The translations under genes were made by a program, and so were the position numbers. A stretch of DNA of 64,000 bases, from contig NZ_VRTS01000005.1 of the NCBI RefSeq assembly GCF_008017755.1, forward strand, positions 176,314-240,313, written 5' to 3'. Source of the DNA: Alkalisalibacterium limincola (GTDB lineage Bacteria; Pseudomonadota; Gammaproteobacteria; Xanthomonadales; Xanthomonadaceae). Below the pieces are notes generated by a model. That model had not been told where the DNA came from. It worked only from the letters and a program-made list of their open reading frames with translations, and made no database searches. This document shows, in pieces, positions 1 through 8,677 of this stretch. Position 1 is the stretch's first letter. Every line of letters begins with the position of its first letter.

Positions 1-653
1 ATGCGTCGAACAAGACCTACTTCCAGGGCTTTCCGGCCGAGGTCCGGCCAGTCACCTGTATTTCCTACGACCCCAAGGCGATCCGCGATTTCGTCGATGC
101 GCATGACGGCAGCTGCGTGATCAAGCCGCTGCAGGGCTCGGGCGGGCGCAACGTGTTCGTCGTTTCACCGGGCGATGCAGCCAACATCAACCAGATCATC
201 GAGGCGGTGACGCGCGACGGCTATGCGATCGCGCAGGAATACCTGCCCGAGGCCCGCGAGGGCGACGTGCGCATGATCACGCTCAACGGCCGGCCGCTGC
301 AGGTCGATGGACGCTATGCATGCTTCCGCCGCCGCGGCAACGGCGGCGATGCCCGCAGCAACATCAGCGCCGGTGGCAGCGTCGAGGTGGCCGAGCCCGA
401 CGAGCGCGCGCTGTGGCTGGCCGAGATGGTGGCGCCCAAGCTGATCCGCGACGGCATGTACCTGGCCGGGCTGGACATCGTCGGCGACAAGATGATCGAG
501 ATCAACGTCGACACCCCGGGCGGCATCAACATGGCCGAGGACCTGACCGGCATCGACTTCAGCGGCGCCATCATCGCCGACCTGGTGCGCAAGGTGCAGA
601 TGCGCGACCACTACAAGGGCACGCTCTCCAACGTCGAACTGGCGTGCCTGTAG
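1..653 (+). CDS. gshB: Glutathione synthase (ATP-grasp), C-terminal part, cut by window start
   Basis: The reading frame is open from base 3 and ends at TAG 651-653, giving 216 visible residues; the N-terminus lies outside the window. The visible part is an ATP-grasp domain: a glycine-rich ATP loop (KPLQGSGGRNVF), the acidic stretch YLPEAREGDVRM, and the metal/ATP-binding end EINVDTPGGINMAED. This pattern is typical of GshB, which joins gamma-glutamylcysteine and glycine in the cytosol. The end converges with the next gene, 6 bases away on the other strand. A RimK-type ligase of the same fold is possible, but the NVDTPGG ending favours GshB. Confidence 0.8.
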   Translation, partial: ASNKTYFQGFPAEVRPVTCISYDPKAIRDFVDAHDGSCVIKPLQGSGGRNVFVVSPGDAANINQIIEAVTRDGYAIAQEYLPEAREGDVRMITLNGRPLQVDGRYACFRRRGNGGDARSNISAGGSVEVAEPDERALWLAEMVAPKLIRDGMYLAGLDIVGDKMIEINVDTPGGINMAEDLTGIDFSGAIIADLVRKVQMRDHYKGTLSNVELACL

Positions 654-659
654 TCGCGC

Positions 660-2421
660 TCAGCGCGCGATGAACTGCGTGCGCACCGCCTCGGCCAGCA
701 GCTCCGGTGGCAGCATGCCCTGGTCGAGCAGGAAGTTGTTGTAGGCGCGCCGGTCGAAGTCGTCGCCCAGCGCGAACTCGGCCTCGGTGCGCAGCTCGAG
801 GATGCGCTGGTAGCCATAGAAGTAGCTGCCGGCCTGGCCGGGAGCCCGGAACTGGTAGCGGTCGAGTTCCTGCCGCGCCATGGCCGGGGACAGCACGACC
901 TCCTCGAGCAGGATCCGCTCGGCGGCGTCGCGCTCGATCAGCCCCAGGTTGAGCATCGGATCGAGGATCGCGCGTGCGGCCCGCATCAGCCGGAACTGCA
1001 GAGCGATCAACTGTCCCGCCGGCGGCTCGTACGGCACCATCTCGGCTTCGGCGTACAGGGCCCAGCCCTCGACATTGACGCTGTTGCGCGCGAACAGGCT
1101 GCGCGCCAGGCTGACGCCGCGCTCGATCATCGAGGTGAACTGAAGTTCGTGGCCGGGCCGCGCCTCGTGTGCCGACAGGGTCCAGGCCGCCGCACGGAAG
1201 GTGAAGTCGTCGTAGCTGTCTCCAGGGCCGGCGTCGGCCGACGGATTGCCGAGCGGGAGCACGAACTGTCCCTGCTCGCCGGTGTTGCCGATCAACGGGG
1301 CCGGGCGGAAGTGCGGGGCCGGGCTGGCGGCGCTTTCCGCTGCCGTACCCAGGCGCATGACCACCGGGCGTTGCGGGATGTCGACGATGCCTTCGCGCGC
1401 ATGATGACGTCGATCTCCTCGATGACGCCACGGTAGTAGTCCTCGATCTCGTCCTCGGCCAGCTGTTCGCGCTTGAGTGCACGAATCACGTCGCGATAGT
1501 CGCTGGCGTCGAGTCCCTCGGCCTCGGCCACCTGCGGTGCGAGGCGCTGCATCTGCTCGCGGATTTCGAAGAACGACGTTCGCGCGGCAGCCATGAGCTG
1601 CTCCGGGGCGATGTCGATGCCGAACTGGCGAAGGTTGTAGGCGTAGAGCTCCTCGGGCAGGCGCCCGTCCTCGCGCGTGCGCGGCAACACCGTCGCGCGC
1701 ACCCAGTCCAGGTGCTCGGCGACCTGACGGTCGAGTTCGTCGAGCGCATCGGAGGCATCGACGCCTTCGGCTTCGAACAGCTGCCGCAGGCCGGCCACGA
1801 AGGTCGGTGCGTTGGCGATGCCCTGCTCGACCTCGCTGCGTGGCGGTCCGATCAGGTTCGACTCGTCCATGCGCGCCTCGAAGCGCGCGCGCGCCTGGGC
1901 GAAAATCGACTCGCTCTCTTCGTCGGCCTCGTCGTGCAGCCCGAGGTAGCGCTCCAGCCGTTCCGGCGCAGCAGCGCGGCGCGCTTCCGACAGCCGCCCT
2001 GCAACAGCGCCTGCACGCCGCGAAAAACCAACGCCGGCGCATCGACAAAGGGCAGCAGGTGGCGGCCATGGATGTCGATGCCTTCGATCTGGCGCCGCGT
2101 GGCGTCGATCATCAGCATCAGGTCCTGGCGCACGTTGGGGTCGCGCTCGTTGAGCAGTTCCGCCTGCAGTTGGCGCATGGCCTCGTTGAGCGCGTCACGC
2201 CGGCGCTCGTCGAGCTCCGGACCGAGGTCGGCCACTTCGCGATCGAAACGTGCCATGCCGAGGCTGGTGGCCATTTCCGGCGAGAAGCGCGCCTGCACCT
2301 CGATCAACGCGCGGGCATGCTCGTCGCTGCGCTCGACCCATTCGGCGGCGGCAAGCGCACCCGGCGCGAACCAGGCCGCGGCCAGCACGACCCACAAGAC
2401 CCGCGAGATCATGACGCCCAT
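660..2421 (-). pseudogene. DUF885 family secreted protein, interrupted by two frameshifts
   Basis: Three overlapping minus-strand frames together make one DUF885 protein (putative exported peptidase-like family). The N-terminal frame starts at 2421 with a signal peptide (VLWVVLAAAWFAPGALA). The reading must shift near 1991-2000, where the next frame resumes with LSEARRAAAPERLERY, and again near 1395-1405, where it resumes with REGIVDIPQRPVVMRLG. The C-terminal part carries the family's AHEARPGHELQF and GWALYAEAEM motifs, which resemble metal-site motifs. The two shifts do not compensate each other. The protein is otherwise continuous and well conserved, so sequencing indels are at least as likely as true inactivation. 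Confidence 0.8.
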
Positions 2422-2610
2422 GTGCGCTCCCCAGAATCCGGTTGGACCCTGAAGCTAACCCCGGGGGCGGGCCGGGACAAGGGCAGGCGCCGTGCCGCTC
2501 ACGCCGTCGACACGACCAAATGTGAATTGTGGCGTCCCCTTCGATCTTCTACAGTGGAACACTGCCCAGGGATGGGCCGTCTCCGTCCAGACCCAGGTGA
2601 CCACGTCCAC

Positions 2611-3633
2611 GTGACTGCTCAGGTGATCCTCGCCGACACGCTCAACCGGCCGCTGCGCGACCTGCGCATCTCGGTGATCGACACCTGCAATTTCCGTTGC
2701 CCGTACTGCATGCCGGAGTCGGAGTACGCCGACTACAGCTTCCTGCGCTGCGAGGAGCGGCTGTCCTACGATGAAATCGAGCGGCTGGCGCGGGTGTTCG
2801 CCCGCCTGGGCGTGAACAAGCTGCGCCTGACCGGAGGCGAGCCGCTGCTGCGCAAGCGGCTGCATGAACTGGTCTCGCGGCTCTCGGCGATCGACGGCAT
2901 CGAGGACATCGCGCTGACCACCAATGCGATGCTGCTGGCGCCGCAGGCCGAGGACCTGGCCCGGGCCGGCCTGGGTCGCGTCACGGTCAGCCTCGACAGC
3001 GTCGATCCCGATGTGTTCCGCGCGATGAGTGGCGGTCGCGGTGACCTCGACCGGGTACTGGCCGGCATCGAGGCCGCGCGAGCCGCCGGCCTGGCGCCGA
3101 TCAAGCTCAACGTGGTCGTGCAACGCGGGATCAACGACGACGGCGTGGTCGCCCTGCTGGAACGCTTCCGCGGCACCGGCACGATCGTGCGCTTCATCGA
3201 GTTCATGGACGTGGGAACGCGCAACGCGTGGAACCGGGAACAGGTGGTGTCCTCGGCCGAGCTGCGCGAGCGCATCGCCCGCCACTGGCCCCTGCGGGCG
3301 CTGGACGAAAGCTACCGTGGCGAAACCGCCGAGCGCTACGCCTTCACCGACGGCGCCGGCGAAGTCGGCTTCATCTCCTCGGTGAGCCAGCCCTTCTGCG
3401 GGGACTGCACGCGCGCGCGCCTGTCGACCGACGGCCAGCTGTTCACCTGTTTGTTCGCCTCACAGGGCACCGATCTTCGCGGCCCGCTGCGCGATGGTGC
3501 CGGCGAAGACGAACTGCTGGAGCTGGTGACCCGCATCTGGCGTGGGCGAAGCGACCGCTACAGCGAGGTCCGCGCCGAGGTCGACGGCCGGCGCGCCCGC
3601 AAGCGCATCGAGATGTACCAGATCGGCGGCTGA
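2611..3633 (+). CDS. moaA: GTP 3',8-cyclase, radical SAM (first step of molybdenum cofactor synthesis)
   Basis: MoaA converts GTP to 3',8-cyclo-dihydro-GTP, the first committed step to cyclic pyranopterin monophosphate. The 340-residue product has the radical-SAM cluster CNFRCPYC (Cys26, 30, 33), the LRLTGGEPLL SAM-binding motif, the C-terminal cluster C-x2-C-x13-C (about 263, 266, 280) that binds GTP, and the required C-terminal Gly-Gly. I chose GTG 2611 because it leaves 17 residues before the conserved LRIS strand, as in other MoaA proteins, and follows AGGTGA; an in-frame ATG at 2572 would add 13 residues. moaC and moaE are not in this window. Confidence 0.95.
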   Translation: MTAQVILADTLNRPLRDLRISVIDTCNFRCPYCMPESEYADYSFLRCEERLSYDEIERLARVFARLGVNKLRLTGGEPLLRKRLHELVSRLSAIDGIEDIALTTNAMLLAPQAEDLARAGLGRVTVSLDSVDPDVFRAMSGGRGDLDRVLAGIEAARAAGLAPIKLNVVVQRGINDDGVVALLERFRGTGTIVRFIEFMDVGTRNAWNREQVVSSAELRERIARHWPLRALDESYRGETAERYAFTDGAGEVGFISSVSQPFCGDCTRARLSTDGQLFTCLFASQGTDLRGPLRDGAGEDELLELVTRIWRGRSDRYSEVRAEVDGRRARKRIEMYQIGG

Positions 3634-3739
3634 GCGACCGCTCGCGTGATCAGAGCCCCACGAGCGAACGCCGCAGGCCCCAGGATGTTGTAGAGTGCCG
3701 CGCATTCCGGCTGACCCGGAATTCCAAAGGGGAACACAC

Positions 3740-4612
3740 ATGCGCATCCTGCACGCCCTGGTGCTGGCCGTGGCCACCACCTTGCCGGGCTCGCTCTGGG
3801 CCGGCGACACCCTGCTGATGGCGGACAACTCCATCGATACCGTGGCAGGCGCCCGGATCCACGGCGGCCGCGGCCCCGAGCTTCGCGGCGGCGAGTCCGG
3901 CCAATGGAAGCCCAGCGCGGGCACGCGTGGCGGCGCGCTTGCGGCCGGCGTCATTGGTGGATTCCTTGGTGGTGGCATAAGCGATCGCGTGATGCAGCAG
4001 GCCCGTGACGCCTCGGTCGCCGATCTGGCCGAGCCGGCCCAGGAGGACAACCGACTGCAGGAGCTCCTGCTTGCCCGCATTTCGAATGCCCTGGAGGCAC
4101 AGGGTTCCACCGTGTCACAGACGATCACGGCACGCCGGCTCGAGCGGGGCTTCCTGAGCCGGGTATCCCCGAACGAGGACGTGACCCAGGCGCTCCTGGT
4201 GATGCAGCGGCACGCGCGACCGCCGGTGGAGATGAGCTGGGATGACCGGCATGTCCTGGTAGGCGCCAACGTCGAGCTGTCTGAGCGCCGGGGCCAGCGC
4301 TTCAGCCGCGTCCACTCCGTGCAGGTGCAGTACGTGAGCCCGCCGATGCCGGGCGATGATCCGTTGGCCGCTTGGGCCGCGGACGGACAGCAGGCGTTCT
4401 TCGCCACGGTCGAGCGCGGCATCGATGCGGTCATGGCCCTGGCCCTCGACCGCGAACTCGAGGTGCCGCGTGTTGCCAGGAACGAGCGCGCCGAGTTCGA
4501 GTTCGCCGGTACGTCGCGCAGTTTCCGCGGCCGCCTTCTGCACCGGGACGGCGCGCTCGCCGTTCTGGCCACGCGCGACGGCCTGATGGTGATCGACACC
4601 GGCTCCTACTGA
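3740..4612 (+). CDS. Secreted hypothetical protein with glycine-zipper segment
   Basis: This 290-residue protein starts at ATG 3740 behind a good ribosome site (AAAGGGGAA). It has a signal peptide (LHALVLAVATTLPGSLWA) and, near residues 65-85, a glycine-zipper-like stretch (GGALAAGVIGGFLGGGISD) of the sort that inserts in or packs against membranes. The remaining 200 residues contain no motif I recognise. It is a single gene between moaA and a convergent DUF1499 gene. An exported or outer-membrane-associated role is inferred from the signal peptide and zipper alone. Confidence 0.7.
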   Translation: MRILHALVLAVATTLPGSLWAGDTLLMADNSIDTVAGARIHGGRGPELRGGESGQWKPSAGTRGGALAAGVIGGFLGGGISDRVMQQARDASVADLAEPAQEDNRLQELLLARISNALEAQGSTVSQTITARRLERGFLSRVSPNEDVTQALLVMQRHARPPVEMSWDDRHVLVGANVELSERRGQRFSRVHSVQVQYVSPPMPGDDPLAAWAADGQQAFFATVERGIDAVMALALDRELEVPRVARNERAEFEFAGTSRSFRGRLLHRDGALAVLATRDGLMVIDTGSY

Positions 4613-4645
4613 GCCGGACCCACAGGTCCGGCGCATGGGGCGCGC

Positions 4646-5372
4646 CTAGTCGCGCTCGATGCGCGCGAGGTAGCGGCGGATGCGTTCGGCGTTCGCGCGA
4701 CATCGCTGCCGCCCAGACGTGACATCGAACGCACGTCGATGCGGCTGCCGGCTCCGTCGGCCCTGACGCGAACCACCACGTCGTCCTTGAAGCCGTACCA
4801 GAACGTGGTGTCCGTGGCCTCGATGCGGCCGTCTGCCGCGTTGGCATCGGCGATATCCCAGCCCATCGATCTGGCGGCGGCCAGCGCGCGCTCGAAGGCG
4901 TGCGGCGGCGGCGCGTCGAGACGCATCGGCTGCACGTCGGGATAGGCCTCGCGCTGCTGCCGGGCGATGTCCTCGCCGGCGTACTCGGCACCGTTCGGCG
5001 CTTCCAGGCGGGCCGGCAGCAGGGCAACGACGCCGGCGGTTCGGTGGTGTCGGTGGTGATGTCGTGGATCGGCGGCACGGAACGCGCCTTCTGCAGCCCC
5101 GCCCAAGGCACGTAGGCCACGGACAGGCCCAGCACCAGGGCGACCACGGCTGGCCAGGTGCCCGCGCGGCGCAGCACGGGCACCAGCAACGACAACAGCC
5201 CGAGCGTTGCGCCCGCCAGACCGATGAACGCCGCCCAGCGCATCAACGAGAAGCCGGTGCGGAAGCCCCAGAGGTCCAGCCGGGCGCCGGGGCCGGAGAC
5301 CAGCAACAGCACCAGGGCCACGACGGCCAGTGACAATGCGAGAAACGGGAGGATCCTGGCTTTGCGTCGCAT
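4646..5372 (-). pseudogene. DUF1499 family membrane protein, interrupted by two frameshifts
   Basis: The gene starts at ATG 5372 behind AGGAG. Its first half encodes about three membrane helices and the PPIHDITTDTTEPP segment typical of DUF1499. The frame must shift near 5030-5036 to continue as VVALLPARLEAPNGAEY, and again near 4692-4698 to end as NAERIRRYLARIERD with TAG at 4646-4648. With both corrections the protein has the usual DUF1499 layout: N-terminal helices, then a conserved soluble domain with WYGFKDDVVVRVR. Both breaks lie in CG-rich runs, so sequencing indels are the simpler reading. Function of the family is unknown. Confidence 0.75.
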
Positions 5373-5524
5373 GGGGTTCTCCTGAGGGTGGGCGCATTGA
5401 AGCGGCCGCCGGGTGTGTTCGGAGTGAAGCGGGCCTGCGCCTGCGCCATGACCGATGGCAGTGTCGCTCAGTCGCCCCCCTCGGCAAACTCCCGGTGTCG
5501 ATGGGCACACGCAGGAGGCCGCCC

Positions 5525-6448
5525 TTGCAAGCCTACCCCGAGCACGACCGCCATCCCTGGCTGAAGCGCTTCATCGAACGCGCCGGCCACCCGCTGTTCC
5601 TGCTCGGCGCCCTGGCGCTGTGGTGGGCCATGGGCCGGAGCGAAGTCGCGGCGCTGGTGGCCTCGGCGATCATCCTGGCGCTGATGGAATGGCTGGAACG
5701 GGTGGTGCCTGCCAAGCCTTCCTGGCGGCTGTCGGCGCGCCAGCGCCTGGCGCTGGTGGGGTGGTACCTGGCGATCCTGCTGGTGACCGGCGTGGTGCTG
5801 GCGAGCTACGGACTGCTGGTCACCCCAGCGCTGGCGGGCCTGCGCGAAGGGCTTGGGGTGACGCTGTGGCCGGCCAGCTGGCCCGTGCTGGTGCAGGTGC
5901 TCGCGCTGTATTTCGCCGCGGACTTCATCTACTACTGGATCCATCGCGCGATCCACCGCTTCGGCTGGTTCTGGCGCCTGAGCGGGCATGGCGTGCACCA
6001 TGCCTTCCACAACCTGCATGCGTTGAACGTCGGCGCGGCCCATCCGCTGGAGACGCTGTTCCTGGCGCTGCCGACGGTGCTGCTGGCCGGACTGTTCGGT
6101 GCGCCGGGCGAGGCGGTCGCCGGCGCCGTGGTTCTGCTGGTGGTCAATGGCACGCTCGCGCATGCCAACCTGCGCATGGACACGCCGGTGCTCAACTGGT
6201 TCTTCACCTCCAGCAACCAGCACCGTCGCCACCACTCGCAGGTGTACGCACACAGCAACACCAACTTCGCCTGCAACGCGATCGTGTGGGATCGCCTGTT
6301 CGGCACCTACAGCGATGGCGATGTCGAGCAGACCGGCATCGGGCCGCGCCAGCCCGGGCTGTGGGAGTTGCTGCGCCTGCCCTGGCGCGAACCCGACGAC
6401 GCCGACACCGCGGCGTCGCGTCGGCGTCAGCGCAACCCGGCCAGCTGA
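5525..6448 (+). CDS. Sterol desaturase / fatty acid hydroxylase family membrane protein
   Basis: The protein has several membrane helices and the histidine clusters of the di-iron fatty acid hydroxylase superfamily: HRAIHR, HGVHHAFHNLH and QHRRHH. These enzymes oxidise lipid acyl chains or sterol-like substrates at the membrane; the substrate here is unknown. I prefer the TTG at 5525 as start because a perfect AGGAGG lies 6 bases upstream (5513-5518). The in-frame ATG at 5501 has no comparable site and would place the ribosome site inside the gene. From 5525 the product is 307 residues (MQAYPEHDRHPW...). Confidence 0.85.
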   Translation: MQAYPEHDRHPWLKRFIERAGHPLFLLGALALWWAMGRSEVAALVASAIILALMEWLERVVPAKPSWRLSARQRLALVGWYLAILLVTGVVLASYGLLVTPALAGLREGLGVTLWPASWPVLVQVLALYFAADFIYYWIHRAIHRFGWFWRLSGHGVHHAFHNLHALNVGAAHPLETLFLALPTVLLAGLFGAPGEAVAGAVVLLVVNGTLAHANLRMDTPVLNWFFTSSNQHRRHHSQVYAHSNTNFACNAIVWDRLFGTYSDGDVEQTGIGPRQPGLWELLRLPWREPDDADTAASRRRQRNPAS

Positions 6449-6494
6449 ACGACGGGCCGGGGTTCGGCGGTGTCGGCCGCGCCGCCATACCCGC

Positions 6495-6887
6495 TCATTT
6501 GCAGCCTGACGAGGCCATGGGACCCGGGATGGCGACGTCGAGGTCCACCCGGACCTGCTCCTCCCCACGGCTCCACACCTGTCGCACCCGGTCACCGTCG
6601 TCCTGGAGGGCATCCAGGCGGTAGCCGAGGGCCGGCAGGGTCGCGTGGAAATGCGCCAGGGCCGCATCCAGCCCGCCGTGCAGGACGGCCACCGTGCGGT
6701 CGGCCGGGCCATCCCGGGATGCGGTGGCCGAGGACGGCAGCGGCACTTCGACCAGCAGCTCCGGAGCCTCACGGGCTGGAAGGACCTGGACGCCGACTCC
6801 GAGGCTGGCCGAAGCGCCATGGGCCGGCGCGACGCTCATCAGCACGACGGCGAGGCTGAAGGTGGAAACGAGCATGGACCGGCACAT
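6495..6887 (-). CDS. Small secreted hypothetical protein
   Basis: A 130-residue product with a signal peptide (STFSLAVVLMSVAPAHGA) followed by a mixed hydrophobic/charged domain containing LLVEVPLPSSA and AHFHATLPALGYRLDAL. I recognise no family. The start is uncertain: ATG 6887 gives a compact signal peptide, but GTG 6947 has a better ribosome site (AGGGA, 5-base spacing) and would add 20 residues. The gene ends about 45 bases from the convergent hydroxylase gene. Natural amino acid composition and the signal peptide support it as real, but evidence is modest. Confidence 0.5.
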   Translation of the reverse strand: MCRSMLVSTFSLAVVLMSVAPAHGASASLGVGVQVLPAREAPELLVEVPLPSSATASRDGPADRTVAVLHGGLDAALAHFHATLPALGYRLDALQDDGDRVRQVWSRGEEQVRVDLDVAIPGPMASSGCK

Positions 6888-6947
6888 GGGGGGCATCCGG
6901 CAGCGGGGAAGGGGGTGCTGCAGCGTCATTGGGCGCCTGGCAGTCAC

Positions 6948-7194
6948 GTAAATCCCTGACGCACCTCATGCTTTTTCTCTTCCCTGTCGACCCATGACAG
7001 GAACTGTGACCGGTCGCAGATGGCTTTCGTGACGCACCACGCGTTCAACGCCCGGGTTCCAGCGGCGCGCCAGGTGCCGCGCGTTGTCAGTGGGCATGGC
7101 AGCAAGGGACCAAATGCGACACCACCGGAAATGTGCGGCGTGTCACAGAAACGGCCACGACTGCGACGAATTCCCACAGCAAAACGAGAACGGC
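6948..7194. other. Non-coding stretch upstream of the pilus operon
   Basis: About 250 bases with no convincing gene. Base composition is less GC-rich than the flanking genes. I see no RNA gene or repeat here; the regulatory elements of the pilus operon begin at 7195. Confidence 0.4.
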
Positions 7195-7220
7195 TTGACA
7201 GTTTGGCGGCGCTCGCCAAA
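7195..7220 (+). promoter_or_regulatory. TTGACA -35-like hexamer abutting a 19-bp palindrome
   Basis: TTGACA at 7195-7200 is followed two bases later by a perfect inverted repeat, TTTGGCG-N5-CGCCAAA (7202-7220). The palindrome would lie between the -35 and -10 positions of a promoter, a classic repressor site. No good -10 hexamer is visible at the expected spacing, so the promoter itself is tentative. The pilin start codon is 105 bases downstream. Confidence 0.45.
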
Positions 7221-7324
7221 GTGGCAATCCGCGACGGCGGGCAACCGCCTTTTGCTCCCGCGCAGTCCACGTGGACCGCACGCCAGCCGTCGGTCCCATT
7301 CGATTTTTCAGGAGAATCCACGCA

Positions 7325-7843
7325 ATGAACGCACTTCCCCGCCTCGCCGTGCTGGCCTCGTCCCTGCTCGTCGCGCAGGCCTTCGCCGCCGGTTCGCCGC
7401 AGTCCTCGAACTTCGACGTCACCGCCACGGTGCTCGGCAGCTGCGTCATCACCGACACCCAGAACATCGATTTCGGCCAATACGACCCGGCTGACGCCAA
7501 CCTCACTGCCCACCGAGATGCGGAAGGCAGCGTCACCGTGCGGTGCGTGCGCGGCACGGCGGTAACGGTGTCGCTCGGCCAGGGCAACAACCAGGCCGAC
7601 GGTTCGAGCTGCGCCACGCCGCTGCGCCAGATGGCCGCCGGGACCGAGCGGCTGGGCTACGGCCTTTACCAGGACGCGACCCGCAACACGCCGTGGGGCT
7701 GCGACGCTGCCAACCAGCAGGAATTCACCGCTGCTTCGCCGAGCACGCCGACCGTGTTGACCACCTTCGGCCGCATTCCGGGTGGACAGGACGTTGCCGC
7801 CGGCAGCTACACCGACCGCGTGACGGTCGACGTGACGTTCTGA
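7325..7843 (+). CDS. Spore coat U domain pilin (major subunit candidate)
   Basis: The 172-residue protein has a signal peptide ending AQAFAA and a spore coat U (SCPU) fold: early Cys in VLGSCVITDTQNIDFGQYDP, the second Cys in VRCVRG, and the typical end AAGSYTDRVTVDVTF. SCPU proteins are subunits of archaic (Csu-type) chaperone-usher pili, assembled by donor-strand exchange on the cell surface. ATG 7325 follows AGGAGA with 9-base spacing. It is the first gene of a four-gene operon with chaperone, usher and a second SCPU protein. Being first and free of extra domains, it is the likely shaft subunit. Confidence 0.85.
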   Translation: MNALPRLAVLASSLLVAQAFAAGSPQSSNFDVTATVLGSCVITDTQNIDFGQYDPADANLTAHRDAEGSVTVRCVRGTAVTVSLGQGNNQADGSSCATPLRQMAAGTERLGYGLYQDATRNTPWGCDAANQQEFTAASPSTPTVLTTFGRIPGGQDVAAGSYTDRVTVDVTF

Positions 7844-7894
7844 AGCCGATTCCCGGGGCGGCCCCGTGCCGCCCCGGCTCGCGGGAGATGACCG

Positions 7895-8677
7895 ATGACG
7901 CGCCGTGCATCCACGCAGGCCCGGCCCGCCACCTTGCTCAACGCCGGCCTGATCGGCAGCCTGGCGCTGCTGCTGGCCGGTGCACCGAGCGTGGAGGCCG
8001 CTGAATTCACCGTCAGCCCGACCCGTGTCGACCTCGACGCGGGGCGTCCGACGCAGACCCTGGTGTTCGGCAACCAGAGCGAGGGCACGCTGAGTTTCGA
8101 GGTGTCGGTACGCTCCTGGCGCCAGGACGAGACCGGCCAGTGGATCCTGGAGGACAGCGACGAGCTGGTCGTGCATCCGCGGATGCTGCACATCGAACCG
8201 GGCCAGCGCGGCAACCTGCGGGTGGGTTTCCTCGACGAGATGCCGCAGAACGAGCGTGCCTACCGCATCGAGGTCAACCAGTTGCCCGACGCCGCGGCGC
8301 CGCGCGCCGGTGCGGTGCAGATGCTGACCCGCGTGAGCCTGCCGGTGTTCACCCAATACACGCCCGGCCACCCCGGGCTGCACCTGGTGCAGGCGCGCTG
8401 GCAACAGGGCCGCCTGTGGCTGCAGGCCCGAAACGAGGGCTCACGGCACGTCTCGCCGATGCCGGGCACGCTGCGCGTGTTCGACGCGCAGCAGCAGGAG
8501 ATCGCCCGGACGGACATGACCCTGGGCTATGTGCTGGCGGGGGCGACGATCGAGCTCGAACGCCCGGGGCTGGGTCACGCCTGCCGCGCCGCAGCCCGGA
8601 TCGAGTTCACCGCCGAAGGTCTTTCCGAACCCCTGCTGGCCGACATCGACGCCACCGCGCGGACATGCGCGGACTGA
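7895..8677 (+). CDS. Periplasmic pilus chaperone (PapD-like, Csu type)
   Basis: The 260-residue protein has a long signal peptide (GLIGSLALLLAGAPSVEAAE) followed by two immunoglobulin-like domains. The first has FTVSPTRVDLDAGRPTQTL and the conserved edge segment RAYRIEVNQLP of archaic-type chaperones; the second spans about residues 165-250. It would hold SCPU subunits in the periplasm and hand them to the usher. Its end overlaps the usher start by 13 bases, indicating translational coupling. Confidence 0.88.
   Translation: MTRRASTQARPATLLNAGLIGSLALLLAGAPSVEAAEFTVSPTRVDLDAGRPTQTLVFGNQSEGTLSFEVSVRSWRQDETGQWILEDSDELVVHPRMLHIEPGQRGNLRVGFLDEMPQNERAYRIEVNQLPDAAAPRAGAVQMLTRVSLPVFTQYTPGHPGLHLVQARWQQGRLWLQARNEGSRHVSPMPGTLRVFDAQQQEIARTDMTLGYVLAGATIELERPGLGHACRAAARIEFTAEGLSEPLLADIDATARTCAD

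Noticed and set aside
1807..2610. Extension of the moaA frame upstream to 1807
   Set aside because: The upstream part is antisense to the DUF885 gene and does not resemble MoaA; the family N-terminus fits GTG 2611.
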